Assembly: GCA_017451735.1 (NCBI GenBank)
Contig: JAFTNU010000032.1
Location: forward strand, 1 to 64,000
Source: Clostridia bacterium
GTDB taxonomy: Bacteria > Bacillota > Clostridia > Oscillospirales > CAG-272
Direction of reading: 5' to 3'
Length of the DNA stretch: 64,000 nucleotides
Shown here one piece after another: positions 52,856-61,722 of this stretch (positions are counted from its first letter, which is position 1; every line of letters begins with the position of its first letter). Position numbers and translations under genes: made by a program. The notes beneath the pieces are model-generated. The model was not told where the DNA came from. It saw nothing but the letters and a program-made list of their open reading frames with translations, and searched no databases.

Positions 52856-53430
52856 ATGAAATGAAACCCGAAGATGTGATGAAAGCGTTGGAGTTGCAAG
52901 TGCAACGACACCTTATGCCGAATGTTGACATTGACGGAACTGTGTCGGTAGAGGATGCAGAGAGATGGTTTTTGAAATTGCTCAAAGAAAAACTTGCTCC
53001 CTATGTTTCTGCCCTTCTCCGTGAAAAGGATGCCAAGATAGCAGAACTCCAAAGCATTGCCGAATTTCAGCAAAGTAGCAATATGAAGCGGCACTTTGAA
53101 CTGCAAGAAAAGGACAAGCAGATCAAGGCAAAGGATGCGGAGATTGAGAGGTTAAAAAAAGAACACGCAGATTATGTCGAAGATGTTACCGCGATGCTTT
53201 CAAAAAAACATAGGGAAACCGAACGGTTGATGCGCGAGAAAACGGCATTGGAGTGTATTGTGTCAACCGCACGAAATCAAGGCAGAGCCGAGGCGGTAAG
53301 CGAATTTATATACCAAGCAAACGGCAGATTCCCTATTTTAGCGGGAATTACGCTTAAACTTATCGGAGATGGTGTGCTTCATTCTCTCCGAGCAAAGGAA
53401 CGGAAGGAGGCCGCTGATGGATCTGAATGA
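52852..53430 (+). CDS. Coiled-coil phage protein
   Basis: 192 residues with a long central coiled coil about 55-125 (EKDKQIKAKDAEIERLKKEH). Start at 52852 with TTTTGGAGG upstream. Function unknown. Confidence 0.65.
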   Translation: MNEMKPEDVMKALELQVQRHLMPNVDIDGTVSVEDAERWFLKLLKEKLAPYVSALLREKDAKIAELQSIAEFQQSSNMKRHFELQEKDKQIKAKDAEIERLKKEHADYVEDVTAMLSKKHRETERLMREKTALECIVSTARNQGRAEAVSEFIYQANGRFPILAGITLKLIGDGVLHSLRAKERKEAADGSE

Positions 53431-53716
53431 GTGCGCCAAGGAAATGAGTGAGGCGATTGCCCTTTATGCCGAGCGGCACGGGGAGGCGCCCAACACCTTG
53501 TATATGACCGCGCGGCTGTTGGCGCGGATTGAAGCGTGGGTACTGCGGGACGGCTTTGTGCAGGGCTCCTACGGGTACCTGTCGGGCTTTGGCTTGGTGC
53601 CGCCCGGCAAGGTGGCGTGGTTTTGCGGGCTGACCGTTAAGTTGTTAGATGGGGACGGTCTGCGTTGGGCTGTGGCAAGGGAACATATTGTGGACGAGAA
53701 AATTTTGAAAGGGTGA
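53417..53716 (+). CDS. Hypothetical phage protein
   Basis: 99 residues. AAGGAGG is six bases before the ATG. It contains TARLLARIEAWVLRDG and no recognised domain. Confidence 0.6.
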   Translation: MDLNECAKEMSEAIALYAERHGEAPNTLYMTARLLARIEAWVLRDGFVQGSYGYLSGFGLVPPGKVAWFCGLTVKLLDGDGLRWAVAREHIVDEKILKG

Positions 53717-53731
53717 AAGGAGAGGGTTGAT

Positions 53732-54073
53732 TTGCAGGAAATTAAAGATGTTTGGCAGGTGCTTAATGGTGCAGGAGCAGAAGCGCAGGCGGAATATCAT
53801 CGAATAGAGTGTGAATTTTTGGCGGCAAACGGCTATCCGGAGGCTAAAGAAAAATGGACGCCGGCTTTGATGGATGCGCTTCGCAAGAAAATGCACGGCA
53901 AAGGGGAAAGCATTAAGCATGCATATCGCTACGACGGAGAAGCGGGTCGGATCGTGATCTGGTTTGTCTTATTTCGTGGAAAAAGACGTGTTTTGGCAGT
54001 CAGTTCTAAGCTTATATTGCAAGGTGTCCCTTTGGATGCTCCTGTTCCGTATGACGAGGGGGATGGGGCATGA
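53732..54073 (+). CDS. Hypothetical phage protein, TTG start
   Basis: 113 residues. GGAGAGGG precedes a TTG at 53732, the only start that fits. No family recognised. It overlaps the next gene (ATGA). Confidence 0.55.
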   Translation: MQEIKDVWQVLNGAGAEAQAEYHRIECEFLAANGYPEAKEKWTPALMDALRKKMHGKGESIKHAYRYDGEAGRIVIWFVLFRGKRRVLAVSSKLILQGVPLDAPVPYDEGDGA

Positions 54074-54420
54074 AAAAGGACTTGATCCGCGATTATGCCA
54101 CCGAGGCCTTTCGGCTCTATGCTCGTATGGGGTGCCCTTCCATCAAGGAAATTGGTGGAGAGGGCGCTACCGCCGCAGATCTGCGTGCGGTGTGTGAGGT
54201 GCTGCGGATCCTTGCCTTGCAGGGCAAGGAGGAGGTGATCGCCGCCGTGCGCGCCGTGTACTTTGTGGCGCCGCGAAATGATCTGAAGCGAGGGGATATC
54301 AGTGCGAGGGTGTCGGCGTTTGCCGTAGGATACCCCGCATCGATCAGATCAGTCTACACGTGGCTTGGTATAGCACGGGATTTATTCACAAAGGCGCGGG
54401 GCTTTCGGATAAAAAAATAG
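54070..54420 (+). CDS. Hypothetical phage protein at the end of the early operon
   Basis: 116 residues, helical, basic C-terminus FTKARGFRIKK. Its position just before the terminase block is where phage late regulators usually lie, but no domain supports that. Confidence 0.55.
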   Translation: MKKDLIRDYATEAFRLYARMGCPSIKEIGGEGATAADLRAVCEVLRILALQGKEEVIAAVRAVYFVAPRNDLKRGDISARVSAFAVGYPASIRSVYTWLGIARDLFTKARGFRIKK

Positions 54421-54430
54421 AGCTTTGGTG

Positions 54431-54459
54431 TTGACAAACGCCAGAGGGCGTGATAAAAT
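54431..54459 (+). promoter_or_regulatory. Promoter of antitoxin RNA 2
   Basis: Perfect TTGACA (54431-54436), 17-base spacer, TAAAAT (54454-54459). Confidence 0.85.
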
Positions 54460-54465
54460 AACAAC

Positions 54466-54546
54466 AGAGGAGCACCGGCGACGGTCCCCCTCAATGAAAA
54501 CGGCTAAGAAATAACCGCCTTATGTGAGAGTGAGGCGGTTATTTCT
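54466..54546 (+). ncRNA. Antisense antitoxin RNA of locus 2
   Basis: An RNA of about 80 bases from the promoter at 54431, ending at the hairpin AAATAACCGCCT/AGGCGGTTATTT (54509-54544). It overlaps the 3' end of the convergent toxin message. Its 5' part, GAGCACCGGCGACGG, is nearly identical to antitoxin RNA 1, so the two are homologous. Confidence 0.7.
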
Positions 54547-54548
54547 GT

Positions 54549-54629
54549 TTACTTGTGGCTTTTCCAGTAGCCCGCAAGGGCGATCAGGAAGGTTCCAATG
54601 AGTAAAAGCTGCTCCAAGGTGATAAACAT
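54549..54629 (-). CDS. Small hydrophobic type I toxin (holin-like), copy 2
   Basis: 26 residues: TLEQLLLIGTFLIALAGYW forms one membrane helix with a basic tail KSHK. It aligns with copy 1 at 40974 (shared TLEQLLL). GGAGGGGAGGG is about eight bases before the ATG. Its message starts near 54728 and ends at the hairpin shared with the antitoxin RNA. Confidence 0.75.
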   Translation of the reverse strand: MFITLEQLLLIGTFLIALAGYWKSHK

Positions 54630-54734
54630 TGGGCATCCCTCCCCTCCTGTGATGTAAGGGGAGGCAGAAATCCTCCCCTTCAATCGGGGAGCCGCCACCG
54701 TGTAGGTGTTCCTCCGGGTCTTACGACCGACAGC

Positions 54735-54763
54735 ATTGTACCACAATCCCCATAAATTGTCAA
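54735..54763 (-). promoter_or_regulatory. Promoter of toxin gene 2
   Basis: On the minus strand perfect TTGACA (54758-54763), 17-base spacer, TACAAT (54735-54740). The leader is about 100 bases with strong pairing (AGGGGAGG/CCTCCCCT) that could hide the ribosome site. Confidence 0.85.
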
Positions 54764-54767
54764 TAGA

Positions 54768-54817
54768 GAGGGCGTGTCCCTTGAACGGTTTTCGTTCGAG
54801 GGCACGCCCTCTTTTTT
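54768..54817 (+). terminator. Terminator before the late genes
   Basis: GAGGGCGTGTCCC and GGGCACGCCCTC pair with one mismatch around a 17-base loop and are followed by TTTTTT. It separates the toxin locus from the late region. Confidence 0.75.
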
Positions 54818-54835
54818 GCTTGTCAAGAGAGTTTA

Positions 54836-54880
54836 CTGCAGAAAAGTCTGCAGTAGTGGGGGTCAAGTCTGCAGTAGTGG
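54836..54880. repeat. CTGCAG-containing repeats upstream of terminase
   Basis: AAGTCTGCAGTAGTGG is repeated exactly at 54844-54859 and 54865-54880, a 21-base period, with a third CTGCAG at 54836-54841. The short repeats sit just before the late operon and look like protein-binding sites for a late activator. Confidence 0.5.
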
Positions 54881-54937
54881 AGCCTCTTTTTTTGCTACGA
54901 TGGAATATATAGAGATCCCGGCGGAAGGAGGAGGGGT

Positions 54938-55507
54938 ATGGCCAAGGGTCAGAAACTGGAAGAAAAGCAGATCGAGGTCATGCGAGCTTACCTCGCCGCG
55001 GGGAGCAGTCTTGCCGAAACGGCGCGGAAGATGGGGCTACCCAAGTCTACGGTGGCCACGTGGAAAAAGCGCTTTGAGGGAGAACGGCCGACAGCGGCGG
55101 ACGACCTCGACCTTGAACAAGCTCGACCACAAAAAGGCGCGGGCGCGCGTGCGTTGGAGTCGGGGGCATCGTTCGAGGAGCTTCGCACGCTGAACACCGA
55201 GCGGTTTATTGCCGATGCAGGCGAGATCGTAGGAATGTCGCAGCAGCTGGTCAAGCACAATCTCGCCTGCGCCATTGAGCACCGAGAGAAGATCGACAAG
55301 GTCATTGATCTGCTATACGAGCGTGGCGAGGTGCTGACACCGCAGGAATTTAAGGCTTGCCTGAAGGTGCTGCTGGAGCTGAAGCAGCCCGACATCGGCA
55401 AGCTCTCCTCTGTGATGGGCACTATGTACGATAAGCGTGCGCTGGCAAGGGGAGAGCCCACGGAGAATGTGAGTGGTACAACTGTGATCAGATTTGAGGA
55501 TATGTGA
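54938..55507 (+). CDS. Terminase small subunit-like protein
   Basis: 189 residues. An N-terminal helix-turn-helix, RAYLAAGSSLAETARKMGLP followed by KSTVATWKKRF, would bind the packaging site. The helical C-terminus ends RFEDM. GGAGGAGGGG precedes the ATG, and its stop overlaps the large subunit start. Confidence 0.8.
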   Translation: MAKGQKLEEKQIEVMRAYLAAGSSLAETARKMGLPKSTVATWKKRFEGERPTAADDLDLEQARPQKGAGARALESGASFEELRTLNTERFIADAGEIVGMSQQLVKHNLACAIEHREKIDKVIDLLYERGEVLTPQEFKACLKVLLELKQPDIGKLSSVMGTMYDKRALARGEPTENVSGTTVIRFEDM

Positions 55508-57336
55508 TAACTGAAAAGGTTTGGACTGTTGCCGATATGATCGCCAAGCGCAAGTGCGTTTGGGAGGGGCGGCACGATATCGAATATGACCTGAAGCTGG
55601 TGGATGCGGCGGCGCACAAGGTGCTTGCCGAGCCTGCCTTGCGCGCAGAAATCGTGGCGCGCCCGTATTTGCTGATCGAGCTGTGCTTTCACGTTGTGGA
55701 TAAGGGCAGGAACACAGTGCCGTTCTTTCTCAATGAGGTGCAGCAGGATTTCCTTCGACAGCTTGAAAAGCACGGAACCGGCAGACCGTTTTTTATCTTG
55801 AAGGGACGCCAGCAGGGATTTACCACACTGATCGAGGCGATCGGTCTTTCCTTTGCGATCGTTCGCAAGAATTTTTCGGGCATGACCATTGCCAACAAGG
55901 CAGAAAACACGCGCTCCATTTTCAACGATAAGGTGCGCGTGACCTATGAGCGCTTGCCCGACATTCTCAAGCCTTCGGAGCGTTTTGCCAACAAAAACGA
56001 GCTGTTTTTCGATAAGCTGAATTCCGCTTGGCGCGTGGCGACGGCGACCGAGGATGTGGGTCGTTCTTATACGCTGAATTTTGTGCATTTTTCAGAGGTG
56101 GCATTCTATCAATGCTCACTTGCGATTTTGCAGAGTGGTATCAATGCGGCTATTACAAAGGATGCGCTCCGTATCTATGAGACCACGGCAAACGGCTTTA
56201 ACGAGGCGCGGGAGCTGTGGTATAGCGGCACCTGTGTCAATCTGTTCTATGAGTGGTGGCGTACTGCTGAATATCGGTGTACCGATTACGAGTACCTGGA
56301 CAACATCACCGACCCTTGGCTTTCGGATCGCATTGCGGTCTTGCGTGAAAAGGGATTGGACCGGGAGCAGCTTGCCTGGTATTGTCGCACCTATGACGAT
56401 TACCTGGACAAGGCTATCATTCGCCAGGAATTTCCTTGCACGCCCGAGGAAGCGTTCATTGCATCGGGCACTTGCGTATTTGACACCGAGCAAATTCAAA
56501 ACCGCCTGATTGAGGTGGCGCAGCTGCCGTCGCCGAGGGTCGGCTATTTTACATACCGCAAGGTAGTGGAGCCCTTGAAGGATGGCTTTGGGACCGTTGT
56601 GGGTTACACCGAGCGGCTTTGCGATATCGCTTTTAAGGATGCCCTTGACGGATATATCAAGCTGCACGGCGAGTCCGAGGTGGTGAAGGGAAACGATGAT
56701 CGTGTGATCGGCACCGTGCCTTATGTCGTAGGCGGTGATACTGCCGGCACCGGGCAGGACTATTTTACTGCCAAGTGCATTGACAACCGAAACGGGCGCA
56801 CCGTGGCAACGCTTCGCAAGCAACGCCTGGACGACGATCTGTATGCCGAGCAAATGTATTGCCTTGGCCACTATTATCACGACGCGCTGATCGGCATTGA
56901 GACCAACTACAGCCGCGTGCCCATGCGGCGGCTTTCAGACCTCGGATATCCGCATCTGTATCTGCGCGAGAACACAAGCGGCATGGCAGACGTGCCGGAA
57001 AGGGTGCTTGGCTTTGAGACGACCCCCCGGACAAAGCCCATTATCGTGGGCGAGCTGATCACCCGGATGCGTGAGGATATCACAAGGGAATGTGACCCGG
57101 AGACTTTAACCGAAATGACCACCTTTGTGCGCAAGGAGAACGGACGCACCGAGGCTATTAGCGGCTGCCACGACGACCTTGTGATGGCCCTTGCCATTGC
57201 TCATTTCATCAGCGGTCAGCAGGCCGTGGATATGCAGGCGGCGCCGATGGAGGAGAACAGGATCCTGGAGGAGATGTTTGACTACAGGCCCGAGGGGGAG
57301 AGCGAGGGGGCTTTCATGAGTTGGGAGGATCTGTGA
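55504..57336 (+). CDS. Terminase large subunit
   Basis: 610 residues from a GTG. The ATPase part has ILKGRQQGFTTLIEA as a Walker A-like motif and FVHFSEVAFY as Walker B with the catalytic glutamate. The nuclease part has GGDTAGTGQDYF (first acidic site), IETNYSR and SGCHDDLVMALAIA. It packages DNA into the prohead. The last codons and the stop lie inside the first hairpin of the following array. Confidence 0.92.
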   Translation: MITEKVWTVADMIAKRKCVWEGRHDIEYDLKLVDAAAHKVLAEPALRAEIVARPYLLIELCFHVVDKGRNTVPFFLNEVQQDFLRQLEKHGTGRPFFILKGRQQGFTTLIEAIGLSFAIVRKNFSGMTIANKAENTRSIFNDKVRVTYERLPDILKPSERFANKNELFFDKLNSAWRVATATEDVGRSYTLNFVHFSEVAFYQCSLAILQSGINAAITKDALRIYETTANGFNEARELWYSGTCVNLFYEWWRTAEYRCTDYEYLDNITDPWLSDRIAVLREKGLDREQLAWYCRTYDDYLDKAIIRQEFPCTPEEAFIASGTCVFDTEQIQNRLIEVAQLPSPRVGYFTYRKVVEPLKDGFGTVVGYTERLCDIAFKDALDGYIKLHGESEVVKGNDDRVIGTVPYVVGGDTAGTGQDYFTAKCIDNRNGRTVATLRKQRLDDDLYAEQMYCLGHYYHDALIGIETNYSRVPMRRLSDLGYPHLYLRENTSGMADVPERVLGFETTPRTKPIIVGELITRMREDITRECDPETLTEMTTFVRKENGRTEAISGCHDDLVMALAIAHFISGQQAVDMQAAPMEENRILEEMFDYRPEGESEGAFMSWEDL

Positions 57337-57509
57337 CCGCCTGCGGTCACAATGAATTGCCTGCGGCATGAATTGCGGTAAACCGCATGAATTGCGCCAT
57401 GGCGCATGAATTGCACCTGACGGTGCATGATGGGGCAATTCAATTCATGACGCGGAGCGTCAAATCATGATGCGGAGCATCAATTCATGGCACGTAGTGC
57501 CAATTCATT
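57332..57509. repeat. Hairpin array with ATGAATT/AATTCAT linkers, copy 1
   Basis: Eight perfect small hairpins in a row: GTGACCGC/GCGGTCAC, GCC/GGC, GCGGT/ACCGC, GCGCC/GGCGC, GCACC/GGTGC, then ACGC/GCGT, ATGC/GCAT and GGCAC/GTGCC. The linker is ATGAATT left of centre and AATTCAT right of it, with GGGGCAATTCAATTCA at the centre. The first hairpin contains the terminase stop codon; the array ends seven bases before the next ribosome site. Confidence 0.9.
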
Positions 57510-57522
57510 ATTTGGAGGGCAC

Positions 57523-57774
57523 ATGGAAGGATTGACAAAAGAGGACATGCTGACGCTGCGGCTGGAGATCGCAGAGCTGCGCAGGGAAATGGCGGAGCTG
57601 CGGCGGGAGATAGCCGAGCTGCGGCGGGAGATAGGAGTGCGAGAGCTGCCGCCGTTCAAGGTGAATTTTGAAGAAACCGAGCGCAAGGGTGAGCCCGACG
57701 AGGTCAGCACCGAGCAGATCGTGACCGAATGGCTGGAGGGAGAGGACGCATGGAAAACGAGAGAGAAGAAGTAA
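57523..57774 (+). CDS. Small coiled-coil phage protein
   Basis: 83 residues. Heptad-like repeats EIAELRREMAELRREIAELR give a strong coiled coil over the first half. TTTGGAGGGC precedes the ATG at 57523. Between terminase and portal; overlaps the portal start. Confidence 0.7.
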   Translation: MEGLTKEDMLTLRLEIAELRREMAELRREIAELRREIGVRELPPFKVNFEETERKGEPDEVSTEQIVTEWLEGEDAWKTREKK

Positions 57775-59702
57775 AGCGCGGCGAGAGCCGCGACGAGGCG
57801 GCGGCGCGGATCGTCAAGTGCTTTGAGTGGGGCAAGCGCTATCAGACCGAGATGGGCTTTGTGCAGTCCTTTCCCAAGTTCGTGGACTTTTTCGAGGGCC
57901 GCCAATGGCCTGCCGCCACCAGAAACACCAAGAACCTGCCGCGGCCTGTGTTCAACTGCACTAAGATGATCGGTCGCAACAAGAAGTCGGCCATTCTGTC
58001 GGTGCCCGGCAAGATCGTGTACCACGCCGAGAACGACTCGCCGCGAGTGCAGCTTTTCAATGCATTTGCCGAGTACATACAGAAGGAGCTGCGGCAGGAG
58101 GCCCTTGACAAGGACGCCATCGACGACGGTGTGAAGAAGGGCTCCTATCATTACCACTACTATTGGGATGCCGAGGCGCGGGGTATGGACGCCACCGAGC
58201 GAGGGGCCCTCCGCTGTGAGGTCGTGGACCCCTTGAAGATCTTTTTTGCCGACCCAACCTGCCGCGACGAGCAGCGGCAGAAATGGATCCTGATCGCCCA
58301 GCGCCGCGAGGTGGATGCTGTGCGTGCCTTGGCCGATGCGGATATGAACCGCGACGAGATCTGCGCCGACGAGAACGGTGAAAACCACTACGGTGAGAAG
58401 GAGCAGGGCGGGGACAAGCTCTGTACCGTGCTGACCCGTTATTTCCGTGTGAACGGCGAGGTGTGGTGGGAGCGCTCCACCAAGAGCGTGCTTATCAATG
58501 CGCCAAGACCCTTGAAGCCCGATGTGGCAGGGGCGCTGAGTGAGATGCAAAGCGACGGACAAGAGGACGGCGGGAGCAAGCCCCCGCCCTACGGCAAGGA
58601 CCTTGGCGGGAACGCGAGTAGCGCGCCTGTGGGTGGCTTTACGCTCTATCCCATTGTGTCGGGCAGCTATGAGCGGCGCGAGGGCTCGATCTACGGCATC
58701 GGCGAGGTGGAGGGCATCCTGCCCGTGCAGAAATCTATCAATCTGCTGTTTGCCTTGCTGATCCTGAACAATCAGCAGGTGGCGTGGGGCAAGTATCTGG
58801 TGCATCCGCAGGCTTTGCACGGTCAGCGCCTGACCAACGAGCCCGGGCAGGTGGTAACCGATTATTCTCCCGGCTTTAACGGCATTAAGAAGCTTTCCGA
58901 ACAGGTGATGCAATCCCAGCCCATCGAGCTGGCCACCACCATGCTGAACCTCCTGCGCTCGGTTTCGGGTGCCACTGAGGTCATGACCGGCGAGACGGTC
59001 GGCTCCAATATGTCGGGTGCGGCCATTGCCGCCCTGCAGGCTCAGGCACAGCAGCCCGTGGAGGAGCTGCGCGAGACCTTTTGGCAGGTGAAGATCAAGC
59101 AGGGCTTGGTGTTAGCGGAGTTCTTCAAGCACTATTACGCGGGCAAGCATTTTACTTATCCCGACAAGGCCGCTGATGGAACGGAGCAGACTCTGGAGGC
59201 CACCTTTGACGGGTCAGAATATGCCGACCTCGCCTTTGACGTGACGGTAGAGGCCACCAAGGGCTCCAAATCCTCGACTGCGGGTGATATTAATATGCTG
59301 GACTCCGCGCTGGCGAGCAAAGCCATTGATTTTGAGACCTACGTGACGATCTTTCCCGAGGATGCAATCTCTCACAAGAAGGAGCTGCTGGAGGCCTTGC
59401 AGAGGATGAAGCAGGGCGAAAACGCTCAGCTGAAGGCACAGCTCGAGCAGATGCAGGCGGCTTTGCAGCAGATGCAGACCGAGATGGCAGAACGGCAGAA
59501 GGCGGTGGATTCGGTGCAGCGTGTGGTGCAGGAGAACCAGAAGCTGAAGGAGGCCTATGCAACGCTTTATACCGAGGCTACGCAGAAGATCAATATTGCC
59601 AACGCAGTGATCAGGAAGATGCAGGCGGATGGCATGGAGGTTGCCCGTGATGCGCAGGAGTTTGCCGAGCATATTGCAGCGACGCAAAATGCGTCGCAAT
59701 GA
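57750..59702 (+). CDS. Portal protein
   Basis: 650 residues. GRNKKSAILSVPGKI, VVDPLKIFFADPTCRDE, GIGEVEGILPVQKSINLLFA, and SGATEVMTGETVGSNMSGAAIAAL (split at SGATEVMTGE and SNMSGAAIAAL) match P22-like and podovirus-type portals. The C-terminal 130 residues are coiled coil. The last residues (NASQ) and the stop are coded by the first hairpin of the next array. Confidence 0.88.
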   Translation: MENEREEVKRGESRDEAAARIVKCFEWGKRYQTEMGFVQSFPKFVDFFEGRQWPAATRNTKNLPRPVFNCTKMIGRNKKSAILSVPGKIVYHAENDSPRVQLFNAFAEYIQKELRQEALDKDAIDDGVKKGSYHYHYYWDAEARGMDATERGALRCEVVDPLKIFFADPTCRDEQRQKWILIAQRREVDAVRALADADMNRDEICADENGENHYGEKEQGGDKLCTVLTRYFRVNGEVWWERSTKSVLINAPRPLKPDVAGALSEMQSDGQEDGGSKPPPYGKDLGGNASSAPVGGFTLYPIVSGSYERREGSIYGIGEVEGILPVQKSINLLFALLILNNQQVAWGKYLVHPQALHGQRLTNEPGQVVTDYSPGFNGIKKLSEQVMQSQPIELATTMLNLLRSVSGATEVMTGETVGSNMSGAAIAALQAQAQQPVEELRETFWQVKIKQGLVLAEFFKHYYAGKHFTYPDKAADGTEQTLEATFDGSEYADLAFDVTVEATKGSKSSTAGDINMLDSALASKAIDFETYVTIFPEDAISHKKELLEALQRMKQGENAQLKAQLEQMQAALQQMQTEMAERQKAVDSVQRVVQENQKLKEAYATLYTEATQKINIANAVIRKMQADGMEVARDAQEFAEHIAATQNASQ

Positions 59703-59867
59703 ATTGCCTGCGGCATGAATTGCGGTAAACCGCATGAATTGCGCCAAGGCGCATGAATTGCACCTGACGGTGCATGATGGGGCAATTCAATTCATGGAGG
59801 AGGCGAATGCCGACGAGAATTCATGACGGCAAAGCCGTCAATTCATGGCACACGGTGCCAATTCATT
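59679..59867. repeat. Hairpin array with ATGAATT/AATTCAT linkers, copy 2
   Basis: Begins with GCGACGC/GCGTCGC, which codes the portal C-terminus. Hairpins GCC/GGC, GCGGT/ACCGC, GCGCC/GGCGC and GCACC/GGTGC follow as in copy 1. The same GGGGCAATTCAATTCA centre comes next, then a variable unit, ACGGC/GCCGT and GGCAC/GTGCC. Linkers flip orientation at the centre. It fills most of the 263-base gap before the scaffold gene. Confidence 0.9.
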
Positions 59868-59965
59868 CAACCGATAAATCGGCGGAAGCCTTTTTATACA
59901 AATTCCCATTGGAATAGGGCAAAAATCCAGACGTTTGGCAATTTGCCAAGCAAAGAAAGGACGAT

Positions 59966-60799
59966 ATGTCTGAAGAAATGAACGTGGCGACCCCTGCGGT
60001 CGCCGAAGGCACCGCGCAAACAAGCGCCCCCGAGGCGCAGACCACGCCCGCGGTGAGTGGTCAAATGGCTGATGTGAACGATGCTGCCTTTACCGATACC
60101 GCCAAGGGGGATGAGGGGACGCCCTCGGGAGCCGATGGCAAGGACGGAAAGGGAAGCGAGGGCAAAAAGCCCCAGAGCAGGGACACCAATGCCGAGTATG
60201 CTCGCAAAAGACGCGAGGCAGAGCGTCAGCGTGAGCTGACGGACACCCGAAATAAAGCGATCATTGACGCACTTGACGGAAAGAATCCCTACACCGGCGG
60301 CGAGATGAAGGACGCCGAGGATGTGGCGGAGTTTCTGACCATGCGCGAGATCGAGAAGAAGGGCGGCGACCCCGTCTCGGATTATGCGGGACACGTGAAG
60401 GAGCAAAATCGAGCACAACGCGAGAAGGAGCGCACCGAGGCAGAGCAAAAGCAGTGGTACGAGAATGACCGTGCCGCCTTTATTGCCAAGTACCCCGATG
60501 CGGATCTGAACACTTTGATCGCCGACGAGGCCTTTGCGGATTATTCCAGGGGCAAGGTGGGAGAGATGCCCTTATCCGAGATCTACGAGGGTTATTTGAA
60601 AATGACCGCACGGATCGAGGAAAACGCCAAGCGGACGGCGGCACAGATGGTGGCCAACGGCAAGGCCTCTCCCGGCGCGCTGACCGGCGCCGCGCAGGTG
60701 GAAGCGGATTTCTTTACCAGAGATCAGGTAAAGGCCATGACACCCGCGCAGATCGATGCGAATTACGACAAGATCCGTAAATCCATGGCGAAGTGGTGA
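59966..60799 (+). CDS. Scaffolding protein-like
   Basis: 277 residues, low complexity N-terminus rich in Ala, Thr and acidic residues, then a charged helical middle (RDTNAEYARKRREAERQREL) and a C-terminal helix. Position between portal and coat, size and composition fit a scaffold. GAAAGGACGAT precedes the ATG. Confidence 0.75.
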   Translation: MSEEMNVATPAVAEGTAQTSAPEAQTTPAVSGQMADVNDAAFTDTAKGDEGTPSGADGKDGKGSEGKKPQSRDTNAEYARKRREAERQRELTDTRNKAIIDALDGKNPYTGGEMKDAEDVAEFLTMREIEKKGGDPVSDYAGHVKEQNRAQREKERTEAEQKQWYENDRAAFIAKYPDADLNTLIADEAFADYSRGKVGEMPLSEIYEGYLKMTARIEENAKRTAAQMVANGKASPGALTGAAQVEADFFTRDQVKAMTPAQIDANYDKIRKSMAKW

Positions 60800-60840
60800 T
60801 CGCATCACGGTTAAATCTATTTTAACGAAAGGAGTAAGTT

Positions 60841-61671
60841 ATGGCTTACGAAAATTTTATTCCCGAGATCTGGAAAAAGAAGATCGAGCACGATCTGGAG
60901 CGTGATTGCGTGTATGCCGAGGATTGCAACCGTGCCTATGAGGGCGACGTGAAGCAGTGCGGCGACACCGTACATATCCTTGGCGTGGGCAAGCCCACCA
61001 TTTCCACCCTGGCCAGAGAGTCCGCCAGCGGCGATATCACCGGCCCCGAGGAGGTAGAGGGCACCGACACCATTCTGGTGATCGACCAGATCCGCTATTT
61101 CAACTTTATGGTGGGTGACATCGACAAGGCGCAGGCTGTGAACGGCTTGCTGGATTCTCTCACCAAGGAGGCCAACGAGGGTCTTGCCAACGAGGTGGAC
61201 ACCTATATCGCTGCCCTTGTTTCCGGCGCGGGCTCTACCGTGACTCAGGCGGATCTGACCGCCGACAATGTGCTGGATGCACTGGATGCCGGTCAGCAGA
61301 AGCTCTATGAGAACGACGTGAAGGCTACCACTGAGGTGGTCGTGGTCATTCCCCCTGCCGTTTACACTCTGTTCCGCAGAGCGTATCTGCAGAGGGATAC
61401 CAACAACCACGAGGCGCTGGCCAACGGCAAGGTGGCGAGATACGGCAATATGACCGTGAAGCTTTCCAACAATGTGAACAAGAGCGGCAGCGTTTACAAC
61501 TGCATGATGCGCACCAAGCGCGCTGTGGCCTATGCTCAGCCTGTGCGACACATCGAGCCTTACCGTCCCCAGGGCAAGTTTGCCGATGCAGTGAAGGGCT
61601 TTATCCTTTTCGGTGCGAAGGTGGTTCGCCCCAAGGAGATGGTCAAGCTGGCTTTGACGATTGCGGCTTAA
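60841..61671 (+). CDS. Major capsid protein (P22 coat-like)
   Basis: 276 residues. FIPEIWKKKIEHDLERDCVY, VHILGVGKPTIST, KEANEGLANEVDTYIAALVS and VVVIPPAVYTLFRRAYLQRD follow the pattern of the P22 coat-type HK97-fold proteins. AAAGGAG lies before the ATG. The most highly expressed late product is expected here. Confidence 0.88.
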   Translation: MAYENFIPEIWKKKIEHDLERDCVYAEDCNRAYEGDVKQCGDTVHILGVGKPTISTLARESASGDITGPEEVEGTDTILVIDQIRYFNFMVGDIDKAQAVNGLLDSLTKEANEGLANEVDTYIAALVSGAGSTVTQADLTADNVLDALDAGQQKLYENDVKATTEVVVVIPPAVYTLFRRAYLQRDTNNHEALANGKVARYGNMTVKLSNNVNKSGSVYNCMMRTKRAVAYAQPVRHIEPYRPQGKFADAVKGFILFGAKVVRPKEMVKLALTIAA

Positions 61672-61692
61672 TGATCGCTTGACGGTCAAAAT

Positions 61693-61719
61693 ACACACCC
61701 CGTTTCGGCGGGGTGTGTC
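61693..61719. other. Strong hairpin after the capsid gene
   Basis: ACACACCCCG and CGGGGTGTGT pair perfectly around TTTCGG. It lacks a T run, so it may stabilise the coat message or be a weak terminator. Confidence 0.55.
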
Positions 61720-61722
61720 ATA

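Noticed and set aside
57332..57509. Small proteins coded across the hairpin arrays on the minus strand
   Set aside because: Near-identical short frames arise in all three arrays only because the DNA is repeated. None has a ribosome site.
57480..58913. 477-codon minus-strand frame opposite the portal gene
   Set aside because: Shadow frame; the portal gene carries conserved family motifs on the plus strand.
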